A stretch of DNA of 64,000 nucleotides, taken from contig NZ_CP043489.1 in NCBI RefSeq assembly GCF_008330945.1, forward strand, positions 124,001-188,000, read 5' to 3'. A program made the position numbers and the translations under genes. How positions within the stretch are numbered: the first letter of the stretch is position 1; each line of letters starts with the position of its first letter. The stretch is from Labrys sp. KNU-23 (lineage in GTDB: Bacteria > Pseudomonadota > Alphaproteobacteria > Rhizobiales > Labraceae). Shown in pieces: positions 9,764 through 19,473 of this stretch. Under the pieces are notes generated by a model. The model made no database searches. It was not told the DNA's origin and was given only the letters and a program-made list of their open reading frames with translations.

Positions 9764-10800
9764 GCGGCCACCCGATCGAGGCTGGCGAAATAGGCTGTGA
9801 AGGCGGCCGCGACGTTACTGGGCTTGTCGCCCGTCAGCACCGATTGGCGCACCTCGCCATCGCCGCCGCCGAAATATCCCTGCGCAGCCTCCATCGCCGA
9901 GGCCAGGTGTTTGCGGGCATGGCGGATGCCGTGGGCCGGTCCATAGAGATCGAGAAGGCCGTGATAGTGCTCGAGGGCAAGATCGCGCTGGACCGCCGCC
10001 GCAGGCACGGGCAATTGCCGTCCTGCCGCGAGTTCACGGGCTATATGCCCCGGCAGCCAGGGCTGCCCCTGGGCAGCCCTGCCGACCATGACCGCATCGC
10101 AGCCCGATTGCTGCAGCATGGCCAGCGCGTCGCTGAGGCCCCGGCAATCGCCATTGGCGACGACGGGAATGCCGACGGCCTGCTTGACGGCGCGAATAGC
10201 CTGCCAATCCGCGGTGCCCTTGTAGAACTGCATGCGCGTGCGTCCATGCACGGTGATCATGGCCGCGCCTGCCTGCTCGGCACGGTGGGCCAACTCCGGC
10301 GCGTTGAGGCTGGCATGGTCCCAACCCAGTCGCATCTTCACCGTCACCGGAACCTTCACGGCCGACACCGTCGCCTCGATCAGGGTCAGCGCATGATCGA
10401 GATCACGCATCAAGGCCGAGCCGGACCAGCCGCCGGTGACGCGCTTGGCCGGGCAGCCCATATTGATGTCGATGACATCCGCGCCGGCGTCGACGGCCAC
10501 CCGGGCGGCCTCGCCCATCCAGCGCGCCTCACAACCGGCGAGTTGCACGACATGCGGTCCGCCGCCGGGCGCTTCGGCCCGCAAGCGCGCCTCTTCGTCG
10601 CCTGTGGCGAGACGATCGCTCGCTACCATCTCGGAAATCACCAGGCCTGCGCCCTGGCGCTGGGCAATGCCGCGCATCACGGCATCCGTCACGCCGGACA
10701 TCGGCGCCAGGACCACCGGGTTTGCCAACTCGACCGCCCCGATCCGCAACCGCCCGTGCGGCGCAGATTCGACCTCGGCCGTGATTTCCTTGCCTACCAT
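9760..10800 (-). CDS. dusB: tRNA-dihydrouridine synthase DusB (NifR3)
   Basis: 346-residue flavoenzyme that reduces uridine in the tRNA D-loop using FMN and NADPH. The TIM-barrel signatures are visible: [13 protein letters not shown] near the N-terminus, [20 protein letters not shown] with the catalytic Cys, [15 protein letters not shown], and VANGDCRG. It is the first gene of dusB-ntrB-ntrC, the arrangement for which nifR3 was named in alphaproteobacteria. The start is ATG 10800. The 226-base divergent region to the DUF2147 gene should contain the operon promoter, but I could not identify a convincing box. Confidence 0.95.
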   Translation of the reverse strand: MVGKEITAEVESAPHGRLRIGAVELANPVVLAPMSGVTDAVMRGIAQRQGAGLVISEMVASDRLATGDEEARLRAEAPGGGPHVVQLAGCEARWMGEAARVAVDAGADVIDINMGCPAKRVTGGWSGSALMRDLDHALTLIEATVSAVKVPVTVKMRLGWDHASLNAPELAHRAEQAGAAMITVHGRTRMQFYKGTADWQAIRAVKQAVGIPVVANGDCRGLSDALAMLQQSGCDAVMVGRAAQGQPWLPGHIARELAAGRQLPVPAAAVQRDLALEHYHGLLDLYGPAHGIRHARKHLASAMEAAQGYFGGGDGEVRQSVLTGDKPSNVAAAFTAYFASLDRVAA

Positions 10801-11026
10801 GAATGCAGGGCTCCTTTATGCTCACAATCTAGCCAGTCGCATGGATGGCAGCAAGCGGAATTCGCCTCCTAAACAAGCATGCCTGCAAAACGGGCAACGC
10901 AGGGCTGATTCATCTCGAACATCACCCCGTCCCGGCGATTTGCACATTGCCCGAGTTTGGCAAATGATGCGGTTGCGCAAGGCCACCTCATGCTTCCCCC
11001 TACAGCCACGCCCGGGAGTAAAATCT

Positions 11027-11404
11027 ATGAAGATCCAGCTATCACAATTTGTTATAGCCGTTATCTCAACTACTTTATTGGCAAGCGCTGCGCAGGCCGG
11101 CGATGCGTCAGGAACCTGGCTGAGGGAGAATGGCGAATCGAAGGTGAAGATCGCTCCCTGTGGCGAAGCACTGTGCGGCTCCGTCGTCTGGGTCAAGGAT
11201 CCCAAGCATCAAGACAATATCGGCAAGCGCGTCTTCTACGATATGGCGCCGTCGGGCGACGATAAATGGAAGGGCAAGGCCTTCAACCCCGAGGATGGCA
11301 AGACCTACACCGGCACCATGACCCTCGCGGGCAACCGCCTCACCACCGCTGGCTGCGTGCTTGGCGGCCTGATTTGCCGGTCCGTGACCTGGAACCGCCA
11401 GTAG
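11027..11404 (+). CDS. Secreted DUF2147 family protein
   Basis: 125 residues with an N-terminal signal peptide (about 1-24, cleavage after AQA) and a small DUF2147 beta-barrel domain: SGTWLRENGESKVKIAPCGEALCGSVVW, then a GKTYTGTMTL segment and a C-terminal cysteine pair. Four cysteines in the mature part suggest periplasmic disulfides. The ATG at 11027 has GGGAG ten bases upstream. The function of the family is unknown; members are small exported proteins. A terminator hairpin follows the stop codon. Confidence 0.8.
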   Translation: MKIQLSQFVIAVISTTLLASAAQAGDASGTWLRENGESKVKIAPCGEALCGSVVWVKDPKHQDNIGKRVFYDMAPSGDDKWKGKAFNPEDGKTYTGTMTLAGNRLTTAGCVLGGLICRSVTWNRQ

Positions 11405-11411
11405 GGATGGC

Positions 11412-11444
11412 AGGCGCGCCGCCCCCGATACCGGCGCGCCTTTT
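11412..11444 (+). terminator. Intrinsic terminator after DUF2147 gene
   Basis: AGGCGCGCC (11412-11420) pairs perfectly with GGCGCGCCT (11433-11441) around a 12-base loop and runs into TTTT. It lies directly downstream of the DUF2147 stop. Confidence 0.75.
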
Positions 11445-11495
11445 CGCCTCGCCGGGAAACCTTGCCCGACCGGAAGCAAGAAAGGTTATCGAGCG

Positions 11496-12524
11496 ATGAC
11501 GGCAGACAGCGGGCCGGCGGTGCGGCCGATCTCGTCGCATGACGTGCCCTGGACGGAATGGTCCGACGTGCCCCGTTTCGGCGTGCGCTATCGCCACCTT
11601 ACCTTGGCCGCCATGGGCGAGTCCTATCATGTCGGCGTCGCCATCGAGGAGCTCGAGCCCGGCAGACAGAGTTCGCCCGCTCATTTTCATATTTTCGAGG
11701 AGGAACACGTCTTCGTCCTCGATGGGGAACTCACCGCACGGGTCGGCGCCGAAACGCATGCGATGAAGGCGGGTGACTATATCTGCTTTCCGGCCGGGCA
11801 GAGGGCCGGTCACTGCCTCGTCAACACCGGCACCGCAACGGCCCGCTACGTGATCATCGGCGAGCGCAACCCCAACGAGGTCGTCGTCTACACCGACTCG
11901 AACAAGGTACTGGTGCGAGCCCTGGGACGGGATGCCATCTTCGACCTCGCGGCCGCCCGCAGCTACTGGGACGGCGAAGTCACCGGCCTCGACAATCCCG
12001 CTTTCCCAAGACCCGACGTCATCGCCACGCTGTCACAGCCGGCCAAGTCTCTCCCACCGATCGCACAGGACGGCGTGCCCTGGAACGACGATGGCGCCGG
12101 CCCGCAATTCGGCGGTTCTTCGAAGCATTTGACCCATGCGGTGGCCGGCAGGACCTATCGCGTCGGCGTCCTGATCGAGTCCCCGGCTCCGGGCATGCGG
12201 CTCTGCCCGACCCATTATCACATGCTGGAAGAGGAACATGCGCTGGTCCTCGAAGGAGAGTTGACGCTCATCCTGGGCGAGGAGCGCCTCAGCATGAAGC
12301 ACGGCGACTATGTCTGCTTTCCCGCCGGGCGGAAGATCGGTCATTCCTTCATCAATAGCGGTACGGGTCCCTGTCGCTATCTGATGATCGGCGAGCGCAA
12401 TCCGAACGAGGTCTGCGTCTATCCCGACTCGAACAAGATGGCCGTCGACGCGCTCCAACGCGTTGACGGCGTCTTCGATATGTCGGCGACAAGAGATTAT
12501 TGGGACGGCGAGAAAACTGTGTAG
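11496..12524 (+). CDS. Two-domain cupin protein
   Basis: 342 residues made of two homologous cupin domains (about 1-160 and 175-342). Each carries a metal-binding motif of the HxH...E type (SPAHFHIFEEEHVFVLDGE and CPTHYHMLEEEHALVLEGE) and each ends in the same tail, GERNPNEV..YxDSNK, then SYWDGE or DYWDGE. The protein therefore arose by internal duplication with both metal sites kept. It is cytoplasmic, with no signal peptide. Cupins of this build include dioxygenases, isomerases and sugar-binding regulators, and nothing here decides between them. It is alone on the plus strand between two hairpin terminators. Confidence 0.8.
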   Translation: MTADSGPAVRPISSHDVPWTEWSDVPRFGVRYRHLTLAAMGESYHVGVAIEELEPGRQSSPAHFHIFEEEHVFVLDGELTARVGAETHAMKAGDYICFPAGQRAGHCLVNTGTATARYVIIGERNPNEVVVYTDSNKVLVRALGRDAIFDLAAARSYWDGEVTGLDNPAFPRPDVIATLSQPAKSLPPIAQDGVPWNDDGAGPQFGGSSKHLTHAVAGRTYRVGVLIESPAPGMRLCPTHYHMLEEEHALVLEGELTLILGEERLSMKHGDYVCFPAGRKIGHSFINSGTGPCRYLMIGERNPNEVCVYPDSNKMAVDALQRVDGVFDMSATRDYWDGEKTV

Positions 12525-12533
12525 CCAGATCTG

Positions 12534-12578
12534 CCATTCCCGGGATCACAGGCCCACAGCCTGCAATCCCGGGAATGG
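12534..12578. terminator. Bidirectional hairpin between cupin gene and gatB
   Basis: CCATTCCCGGGAT (12534-12546) is the exact inverse of 12566-12578. The 19 bases between contain a second small AGGC/GCCT pairing. It sits between converging stop codons. The arm sequence resembles the left end of the family 2 repeat at 35616. Confidence 0.7.
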
Positions 12579-12592
12579 CGCTATCTGCCTTC

Positions 12593-14059
12593 TCAAAGGC
12601 CGAGCTTGGCCTTCAGTATATCGTTCACGGCCTGCGGATTGGCCTTGCCGCCGCTCTGCTTCATCACCTGGCCGACGAACCAGCCAAGCATGGTCGGCTT
12701 GGCCTTGACCTGCTCGACCTTGTCCGGGTTGGCTGCGACAACCGCATCGATGGCCGCCTCGATCGCCCCGGTGTCGGTGACCTGCTTCATGCCACGGGCC
12801 TCGACGATGGCACGCGGATCGCCGCCTTCGGTCCAGACGATCTCGAACAGATCCTTGGCGATCTTGCCGGAGATGACTCCTTCACCGATGAGATCGACGA
12901 TGCCGCCGAGCTGCTGGGCCGAGACGGGCGAAGAGGTAATGTCCAGCCCCTCCTTGTTCAGGCGGCCGAACAATTCGTTGATCACCCAGTTTGCCGCGGT
13001 CTTGCCATCGCGTCCCTTGCCGACCTCCTCGAAGAAGTCGGCGGATTCGCGCTCGGCCGTCAGCACGCCGGCATCATAGGCCGACAAGTTATACTGGGCG
13101 ATGAAGCGCGCCTTCTTGGGATCGGGCAATTCCGGAAGGTGCACGGCGAGGTCGTCGACATAGGCCTGGTCGAATTCGAGCGGCAGCAGGTCCGGATCGG
13201 GGAAATAGCGATAGTCGTGTGCTTCTTCCTTCGAACGCATGGAGCGAGTCTCGCCCTTGTTGGGATCGTAGAGACGCGTCTCCTGGTCGATGGAGCCGCC
13301 ATCTTCCAGGATGCCGATCTGGCGTCGGGCCTCGACCTCGACCGCCTGGCCGATGAAGCGGATCGAGTTGACGTTCTTGATCTCGCAACGCGTGCCCAGG
13401 GGATCGCCGGGCTTGCGCACGGAGACGTTGACGTCCGCGCGCAGGTTGCCCTTGTCCATGTCGCCATCGCAGGTGCCGAGATAACGCAGGATCGTGCGCA
13501 GCTTGGTGACATAGGCACGCGCCTCGTCGGCCGAACGCAGATCCGGCTTGGAGACGATCTCCATCAGCGCCACGCCCGAACGGTTGAGGTCGACCAGCGA
13601 GACATCCCCTACATGCATGGACTTGCCGGCGTCCTGCTCCAGATGCAGGCGCTCGATGCCGACATTCAGCGTTTCCCCGGTCTCGGGCACTTCGACGATG
13701 ACGGTGCCCTCGCCGATGATCGGCTGCTTGTACTGCGAGATCTGGTAGCCCTGCGGCAAATCGGGATAGAAATAGTTCTTGCGGTCGAACACCGACTTCA
13801 GATTGACCTGCGCCTTGAGGCCAAGGCCCGTGCGGATGGCCTGACGCACGCATTCCTCGTTGATCACCGGCAGCATGCCGGGCATGGCGGCATCGACCAG
13901 CGACACATGGCTGTTGGGATCGCCACCGAACTTGGTGGAAGCTCCCGAAAAGAGCTTGGCCTCGGAGGTGACCTGGGCATGGATTTCCATGCCGACAATC
14001 ACTTCCCAGTCGCCCGTGGCGCCCTTGATCAATTTCTTGGGGTCAACCGTGGCGTTCAT
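12593..14059 (-). CDS. gatB: Glutamyl/aspartyl-tRNA amidotransferase subunit B
   Basis: 488-residue subunit of the GatCAB amidotransferase, which converts Glu-tRNA(Gln) and Asp-tRNA(Asn) to the amidated forms. GatB binds the misacylated tRNA, phosphorylates it with ATP and receives ammonia from GatA. Family signatures seen: [13 protein letters not shown] near residue 20, [15 protein letters not shown], and the Yqey-like C-terminal helical domain ending in [12 protein letters not shown]. Start ATG 14059. It is the last gene of gatC-gatA-aroQ-gatB, separated from aroQ by 138 bases that include a strong hairpin. Confidence 0.97.
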   Translation of the reverse strand: MNATVDPKKLIKGATGDWEVIVGMEIHAQVTSEAKLFSGASTKFGGDPNSHVSLVDAAMPGMLPVINEECVRQAIRTGLGLKAQVNLKSVFDRKNYFYPDLPQGYQISQYKQPIIGEGTVIVEVPETGETLNVGIERLHLEQDAGKSMHVGDVSLVDLNRSGVALMEIVSKPDLRSADEARAYVTKLRTILRYLGTCDGDMDKGNLRADVNVSVRKPGDPLGTRCEIKNVNSIRFIGQAVEVEARRQIGILEDGGSIDQETRLYDPNKGETRSMRSKEEAHDYRYFPDPDLLPLEFDQAYVDDLAVHLPELPDPKKARFIAQYNLSAYDAGVLTAERESADFFEEVGKGRDGKTAANWVINELFGRLNKEGLDITSSPVSAQQLGGIVDLIGEGVISGKIAKDLFEIVWTEGGDPRAIVEARGMKQVTDTGAIEAAIDAVVAANPDKVEQVKAKPTMLGWFVGQVMKQSGGKANPQAVNDILKAKLGL

Positions 14060-14102
14060 GTCTAGGCTCCGTTTCAGAACGGTTCGATGTTACTGCGGGC
14101 TA

Positions 14103-14129
14103 TGCAGAGCTTCTTCGGGAAGCTCTGCA
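14103..14129 (-). terminator. Hairpin between chorismate mutase gene and gatB
   Basis: TGCAGAGCTTC (14103-14113) is the exact inverse of GAAGCTCTGCA (14119-14129) around TTCGG. It lies in the leader between aroQ and gatB. It may end part of the transcripts after aroQ, protect the upstream message, or act as an attenuator. No T-run is seen on the minus-strand side. Confidence 0.5.
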
Positions 14130-14197
14130 AATGTCTGATATCGTGCAGGTGCCTCATTGTCGGGCCAATGGCTTGATCAAGAGGAAACTGCTTAAGC

Positions 14198-14524
14198 TCA
14201 GCCTCGTTTGTCGGCGGCCAGGTGGCGGTTCTCGTAATCGATGATCCAGGCCACCATGTCGCGCCAGATGAGTTCGGCCAATTCGGGCGGCAATCCCTCG
14301 GCTTGCGCCCGATTGCAGGCCGATGCCACCACTTCCTCGACGCGTTCGGGAATGTTGGCGGGCAGGCCATCGCGCTCCTTCACCTTGACCACCCTTTGGA
14401 CGACCTTGAGGCGGCTGGCCAGGAGATGCACCAGCTTTTCATCGATGGCATCGATCTCCCGGCGCAGGTCCGCCAATGTCTCGGTGGTGCCTAATGTCTC
14501 GCTGGTATTCAGGCCGCCGCTCAT
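14198..14524 (-). CDS. AroQ-class chorismate mutase
   Basis: About 108 residues of the all-helical AroQ fold, which converts chorismate to prephenate for phenylalanine and tyrosine synthesis. Typical elements are LRREIDAIDEKLVHLLASR (first long helix with the active-site Arg), VVKVKERDGLP and the C-terminal DMVAWIIDYE helix. The ATG at 14524 starts two bases beyond the gatA stop. A GTG at 14536 would add MGLS and overlap gatA. The gene is monofunctional, with no fused prephenate dehydratase. Its position inside the gat operon suggests co-transcription with GatA and GatB, although there is no direct pathway link. Confidence 0.85.
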   Translation of the reverse strand: MSGGLNTSETLGTTETLADLRREIDAIDEKLVHLLASRLKVVQRVVKVKERDGLPANIPERVEEVVASACNRAQAEGLPPELAELIWRDMVAWIIDYENRHLAADKRG

Positions 14525-14526
14525 GC

Positions 14527-16065
14527 TCAGGCCCACCAGGTCTCGGGCCGGCCAACCGAGCCGGCCGCCTGCTCGACGGCATGACCGAGGGTGAACAGCG
14601 TCTCCTCGTCGAAGGGCCGCCCGATGAGCTGAAGGCCGAGCGGCAGGCCGCCCGACGACAGCCCGGCCGGCACGGACAGGCCCGGCAGCCCCGCCATGTT
14701 CACCGTGACGGTGAAGACGTCATAAAGATACATTTCCACCGGATCGGCACCGCCTTTCTCGCCGATGGCGAAGGCGGGCGACGGCGTGGCCGGCGTGAGG
14801 ATGGCATCGACGCCGCTGGCATAGGCCTGTTCGAAATCGCGCTTGATCAGCGTGCGGATCTTCTGGGCCCGGACGTAGTAGGCATCGTAATAGCCGGCCG
14901 AAAGCACATAGGTGCCGATCAGGATGCGGCGCTTCACCTCGGCACCGAAACCGGCGGCGCGGGTGTTCTCGTAGAGTTCGGTGATCTCGCGCCCGGCGAC
15001 CCGCTCGCCATAGCGGACACCGTCATAGCGGGCGAGATTGGAAGAGCATTCGGCCGGAGCCACGATATAGTAGGCTGGCAGCGCATATTTGGTGTGCGGC
15101 AGGCTGATCTCCCGGATCTCGGCGCCGGCATCACGCAGCCAGTCGATGCCCTTCTGCCAGAGCGCGTCAATCTCCCCCGACAGGCCCTCGACCCGATACT
15201 CCTTGGGAATGCCGATGACCTTGCCCTTGACGCTGCCGCCGATCGCCGCCTCGTAATCGGGCACGGCGATATCCATGGAGGTGGTGTCCTTGGGATCATG
15301 GCCCGCCATCGATTTCAGCATGATGGCGCAGTCACGCACTGTGCGGCCGAAGGGGCCGGCCTGGTCGAGTGAAGACGCAAAGGCCACGATGCCCCAGCGC
15401 GAGCAGCGGCCATAGGTCGGCTTGATGCCGGCAATGCCGGTGATGGCGGCAGGCTGGCGGATCGAGCCACCGGTGTCGGTGCCGGTGGCACCGGGGCAGA
15501 GCCGCGCCGCCACGGCAGCAGCCGAGCCACCGGACGAACCGCCGGGAACCAGGAAACCGTTGGGCGTCTTGCCGGTCGCACGGGCTTGCGCGAGCTTCTG
15601 CTTGCCCTGCTCGGCGCTCCAATTCGGCGGCAGCCAGGGCGAAACCACCGGGCCGAAGGCCGAACTTTCATTGGACGAGCCCATGGCGAATTCGTCATTG
15701 TTGATCTTGCCGAGCATAACGGCACCGTCGCGCCAAAGCTGGCTCGTCACCGTCGACTCGTAGGGCGGTACGAAATTGTCGAGGATGCGCGAGCAGGCGG
15801 TGGTGCGCACGCCCTCGGTGGCGAACAAATCCTTGACACCGAGCGGCACGCCCTCGAGTGGGCCGCCTTCGCCCCTGGCGAGCTTGTCATCAGCCCGGGC
15901 GGCCATGGCAAGCGCCTGCTCCGGCGTCTCCAGCACATAGGCGTTGAGGCCGCGCGCCTTCTCCATGGCGTCGAGATAGGCCTTGGCCGCCTCGGTCGCA
16001 GTGAACGCCTTGGCCTTCAGGCCATCGCGGATTTCGGCAAGGGTGAGATCGGTAATATGGCTCAC
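14527..16065 (-). CDS. gatA: Glutamyl/aspartyl-tRNA amidotransferase subunit A
   Basis: 512-residue amidase-signature protein that releases ammonia from glutamine for GatB. The Ser-cisSer-Lys triad can be placed as K78 (PLGVKDL), S177 (PGGSSGGS) and S201 (TGGSIR). The Ser-Ser spacing of 24 is normal. The Lys-Ser spacing is about 24 residues longer than usual because of a polar insert at about 144-169. The start is a GTG at 16065 and no good ATG lies nearby. The gatC stop is 88 bases upstream, and aroQ begins two bases after the gatA stop. Confidence 0.95.
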   Translation of the reverse strand: MSHITDLTLAEIRDGLKAKAFTATEAAKAYLDAMEKARGLNAYVLETPEQALAMAARADDKLARGEGGPLEGVPLGVKDLFATEGVRTTACSRILDNFVPPYESTVTSQLWRDGAVMLGKINNDEFAMGSSNESSAFGPVVSPWLPPNWSAEQGKQKLAQARATGKTPNGFLVPGGSSGGSAAAVAARLCPGATGTDTGGSIRQPAAITGIAGIKPTYGRCSRWGIVAFASSLDQAGPFGRTVRDCAIMLKSMAGHDPKDTTSMDIAVPDYEAAIGGSVKGKVIGIPKEYRVEGLSGEIDALWQKGIDWLRDAGAEIREISLPHTKYALPAYYIVAPAECSSNLARYDGVRYGERVAGREITELYENTRAAGFGAEVKRRILIGTYVLSAGYYDAYYVRAQKIRTLIKRDFEQAYASGVDAILTPATPSPAFAIGEKGGADPVEMYLYDVFTVTVNMAGLPGLSVPAGLSSGGLPLGLQLIGRPFDEETLFTLGHAVEQAAGSVGRPETWWA

Positions 16066-16153
16066 GGAAAGATGTCCTGAACGGATACGACCCGGGTTCG
16101 AAGCGGCGGCAAATTCAGCGGCTCGAGCGCACGAGGCCTGGAAACGGCGTAAC

Positions 16154-16441
16154 TCAGTCGACGACCTTGGGAACGAGAAAGTAATTGTCCTCGGAGGCAG
16201 GCGCGTTGGCGACGATCTTTTCGGCGATATTGCCGTCCGTCACCACATCCTGACGCTTCTTCATCACCATCGGTGTCACCGACGTCATCGGCTCGACGCC
16301 GTCGACGTCGACTTCATCGAGTTGAGCCACGAAATCGAGGATGGCATTCAGCTCGCCCTGCAAATGCGGAACGTCTTCTTCGGTGACGGCAATGCGCGCA
16401 AGACGCGCAATACGCTTCACCGTGGCGGCATCGACAGACAT
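16154..16441 (-). CDS. gatC: Glutamyl/aspartyl-tRNA amidotransferase subunit C
   Basis: 95-residue stabilising subunit that wraps around the GatA-GatB interface. It begins [19 protein letters not shown] and contains the conserved [22 protein letters not shown] stretch and the [15 protein letters not shown] region. The ATG at 16441 gives the normal family length; upstream extensions are not conserved-looking. It is the first gene of the operon and is divergent from the caspase-like gene with about 190 bases between starts. Confidence 0.95.
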   Translation of the reverse strand: MSVDAATVKRIARLARIAVTEEDVPHLQGELNAILDFVAQLDEVDVDGVEPMTSVTPMVMKKRQDVVTDGNIAEKIVANAPASEDNYFLVPKVVD

Positions 16442-16634
16442 GAAACCCTCGATTGTGCGCGAAATCACGGAACGGCGCGGTCTATCACGCGTAGCTTTGC
16501 AGGTGCAACCGATCTTGTCCTCATGATGCCGCAAGTCGGGGGAACGAGTCACGCTTGTTTGACGCTGCCTGCGCGATGGCTCTCGCTAGAGGCTGTTGCG
16601 TAAGCTATCCTGCCTTTGCGATTGGGGAACTGCC

Positions 16635-18350
16635 ATGAGAGCATGCTCCGTCCTGTTCCTGCTCGCCCTCCTGGCTTTCGGGAGCGGCGTGGCGCCGGCT
16701 TCCGCCAAGCTGCTGGCCCTCATCGTGGGCAACGATACCTATCAGGAAGTGCCGCCACTGCAGACGGCCGTGAACGATGCCCAGGCCATGCGCCAGGCAC
16801 TGCAGCGAGCAGGCTTTACTGTCACGCTGGTCGAGAACGGTACCAAGCGCCAGATCAGCCGGGCCATGGCCACGGTGGAAGGGGCGATCAGCCCGGGCGA
16901 CACCGTGCTCTTCCACTATTCCGGCCACGGCGTCGAGATCGACGGCCAGAACTGGCTGCTGCCCGTCGACATTCCCACGGCGACCGAGGGCGAGGCCGGT
17001 CTCATCAAGGACGAATCCTTCAACGCCGCCGACATCATCGAGCGCTTCCGCTCCAAGGGAGCCCGGCAGGTGGTGGCGATTCTCGACGCCTGCCGCAACA
17101 ATCCCTTCGCCCAGAGCGGCACGCGTGCCCTGCCCGCGACCCGGGGTCTCGCCCGCATGGAGGCGGATGGCGGCGTCTTCATCATGTTCTCGGCCGGTAG
17201 CAAGCAGGAAGCGCTGGATCGCCTGTCGCCGGGCGACTCGGAAAAGACCTCCGTCTTCGTGCGCTCCTTCCTGCCACTGCTGGAGCGGCAGGACCTGACG
17301 TTGATCGACATGGCTAAGGAAACGCAGGAGAAAGTGCGTACCCTCGCCCGAAGCGCAGGGCGGGAACAGGTGCCGGCCTATTATGACGGCATCGTCGGCA
17401 GGGTGACACTGACCGGCGAGTTGCCTGTCGCCCGCACAGCGGTTCAGACCTCGCCCGTCGCCCCCGCAGCTTCCTCGCTTGGCAACAGCCAATCCGAGAA
17501 CCTGTTCTGGCAGTCGATCCAGGGCAGTTCCGATCCCGCCATGTTCCAGGCCTATCTCGACCAGGTGCAGGGCGGTACTTTCTCAGGCACCTACAAGGCG
17601 CTGGCCCAGATCAAGCTTGCAGGCCTGCAGCCCAAATCCGAGCCGCAAACGGCACCCAAGCCCATCTCCCCCTCCCCCCCTTCCACCCAGCAAGCCGTCC
17701 TGCCTGCTCCCGTTGCTCCAAAAACCGAAGCGCGGAACGACGACGTCAAAGCCTGCGATGAGGCCGCCGCCGACCCGCGCGACCCCGACAGGCCAAAGGA
17801 CGTGGCAGGCGTGAATGTGACGCTTGCGGGGGCGCAGACTGCCGTCGCCACCTGCAGCAAGGCCATAGCGTCGCCGGGTGCGCCGCGCCGCCTGTATTAC
17901 CAGCTTGCTCGCGCCTATGGTCAGAGCAGCCAGGACGCCCTGGCACTGGTACAGTTGCAGAAAGCCGCTGGCCTCGGCCACGGTATCGCCCTTTACGAGC
18001 TGGCCGGACGCTACCTGGCCGGGCGTGGCGTTGCCAAGGATGCCGTCAAGGCCCTCAGCCTCTACTACAAGGCCATCGACGGGAACTACGCTCCGGCCAT
18101 CAGCCGCATCGCCTGGATGTATGCCAATGGCCTGGGTGCCAGCCGCGACTATCGCAAGGCCGCAGCGATCTACGAACTCGGGGTCAAGGCGAAGGAGCCG
18201 ACGGCCTATTCGGGCCTCGGCCTGCTCTATTTCAAGGGCCAGGGCGTGACCAAGGATATCGGCAAGGCCTGCGACCTCTTCAGGCAGGGCGCGTCTGCAG
18301 GCGATGCCGACGCGGCCGGCAACCTCAATGCCAAATGCCCACCGGGCTGA
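16635..18350 (+). CDS. Secreted caspase-fold protease with Sel1 repeats
   Basis: 571 residues. A signal peptide (about 1-24, ending ASA) leads into a peptidase C14 caspase domain (about 25-260). The catalytic dyad is intact: His98 in YSGHG and Cys153 in LDACRNNP, so a cysteine protease outside the cytoplasm is likely. A proline-rich linker (about 335-370) follows. Before it is a short module ENLFWQSIQGSSDPAMFQAY (about 292-335) that also occurs in the next gene. The C-terminal 200 residues carry Sel1/TPR-like repeats (YELAGRYLAGRGVAKDA, YANGLGASRDYRKA, YFKGQGVTKDIGKA). ATG 16635 has GGGGAA just upstream. The substrate is unknown. Confidence 0.85.
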   Translation: MRACSVLFLLALLAFGSGVAPASAKLLALIVGNDTYQEVPPLQTAVNDAQAMRQALQRAGFTVTLVENGTKRQISRAMATVEGAISPGDTVLFHYSGHGVEIDGQNWLLPVDIPTATEGEAGLIKDESFNAADIIERFRSKGARQVVAILDACRNNPFAQSGTRALPATRGLARMEADGGVFIMFSAGSKQEALDRLSPGDSEKTSVFVRSFLPLLERQDLTLIDMAKETQEKVRTLARSAGREQVPAYYDGIVGRVTLTGELPVARTAVQTSPVAPAASSLGNSQSENLFWQSIQGSSDPAMFQAYLDQVQGGTFSGTYKALAQIKLAGLQPKSEPQTAPKPISPSPPSTQQAVLPAPVAPKTEARNDDVKACDEAAADPRDPDRPKDVAGVNVTLAGAQTAVATCSKAIASPGAPRRLYYQLARAYGQSSQDALALVQLQKAAGLGHGIALYELAGRYLAGRGVAKDAVKALSLYYKAIDGNYAPAISRIAWMYANGLGASRDYRKAAAIYELGVKAKEPTAYSGLGLLYFKGQGVTKDIGKACDLFRQGASAGDADAAGNLNAKCPPG

Positions 18351-18404
18351 GCGACAAGCGCCGGCAGGTTCGGTCGGACGGTTAGAAATGAGCGGAGAGT
18401 ACAG

Positions 18405-19397
18405 ATGTCGATGAAATTGCTGGCAGGTTCGCTGATCGCCGCGGCGCTGACGCTGGCGTGGGGCTCGCCGGGGCTGGCGGGTCCCGCCCGTCCCCTGTTG
18501 CTCGCCCAGGCGAGCCAGTCGGCCGAGGATATCTTCTGGCAATCGGTGCAGAACAGCACCGATCCCGCCATGTTCCAGGCCTATCTCGACCAGGTCGCCA
18601 ACGGCACCTTCAAGGGGGTCTACAAGCCCCTGGCCGAGATCAAGCTGCGAGCACTGGGCAAGACTGCCGCACCGGCCACGCCTGCGCCGGAGACAACTGC
18701 ACAGGACCGGACGACGCCTCCACCGGCGACGGAACCGGCAACCCCGCCACCCACCCAGACTGCGCAGGATGCGGCCTCATCGCCCGACATCGAGGCCTGC
18801 GATCGTGCGGCGGCCCATGCCATGGACGACCAGAAGCCCGCCAATCTCCCCGGCGTCACCTTCGACAAGCTCGACACCTCGGCGGCAATCACCGCCTGTC
18901 TGAGGGCGACGAAGCTCGCCGATGCGCCATCGCGGGAGTTCTTCCAGCTCGGGCGCAGCTACGACAAGGCCGGGAACTACAAGGAAGCCATGGTGGCTTA
19001 CAAGGCCGCCATGGAAAAGGGGCATAAACGGGCGATCTACAACGTGGCAACCGGCTTGATGAAGACCCAGCGCGGCGTCAAGAAGGATCCTGCAGCGGCA
19101 TTGGCGCTGATGGAGAGGGCCGTGGATGAGAAAGTGATGTTCGCTCTTTCCGGCCTGGGCGACTATTACCGCCTCGGCGTCGGCGGCCGCCGCAATTACC
19201 CGAAGGCGATCGACTACTACAACCAGGCCATCGCGGCCGGCGATTCACAAGGCTATGTCGGCCTCGCCATCATGACCTATGACGGCACGGGAATACCGAG
19301 AAACCGCAACAAGGCCTGCGATCTCTGGCAGAAGGGCTCCAGCCTCGGGGACTCCAACGCCGCCGACTACAGCAAGCGCTACTGCCGATATCGCTGA
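18405..19397 (+). CDS. Secreted Sel1-repeat protein
   Basis: 330 residues: signal peptide (about 1-25), the module AEDIFWQSVQNSTDPAMFQ..YLDQV (about 40-85) shared with the caspase-like protein upstream, a Pro/Thr-rich linker (about 88-125), an EACDRAAAHAMDD segment and Sel1-type repeats to the C-terminus (ATGLMKTQRGVKKDPAAAL, YYRLGVGGRRNYPKA, MTYDGTGIPRNRNKA). The architecture equals the caspase protein without its protease domain, so the two are tandem relatives. GGAGAG lies upstream of ATG 18405, 54 bases after the previous stop, which suggests an operon. It may be a partner or scaffold for the protease; that is inference. Confidence 0.8.
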   Translation: MSMKLLAGSLIAAALTLAWGSPGLAGPARPLLLAQASQSAEDIFWQSVQNSTDPAMFQAYLDQVANGTFKGVYKPLAEIKLRALGKTAAPATPAPETTAQDRTTPPPATEPATPPPTQTAQDAASSPDIEACDRAAAHAMDDQKPANLPGVTFDKLDTSAAITACLRATKLADAPSREFFQLGRSYDKAGNYKEAMVAYKAAMEKGHKRAIYNVATGLMKTQRGVKKDPAAALALMERAVDEKVMFALSGLGDYYRLGVGGRRNYPKAIDYYNQAIAAGDSQGYVGLAIMTYDGTGIPRNRNKACDLWQKGSSLGDSNAADYSKRYCRYR

Positions 19398-19426
19398 GGC
19401 AGCATCGCGAATACCCGTCGCATTGA

Positions 19427-19463
19427 ACGGGAGGCCGTAGGCGAGCAGCCCGCGGCTTCCCGT
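19427..19463. terminator. Hairpin between convergent Sel1 and UPF0173 genes
   Basis: ACGGGAGGCCG (19427-19437) pairs with CGGCTTCCCGT (19453-19463) with one G-T wobble around a 15-base loop, between two converging stop codons. Confidence 0.55.
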
Positions 19464-19473
19464 ACACATATTC

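Noticed and set aside
10957..10978. TGGCA...TTGC resembling a sigma-54 promoter upstream of the DUF2147 gene
   Set aside because: The two halves are four bases too far apart for a -24/-12 promoter.
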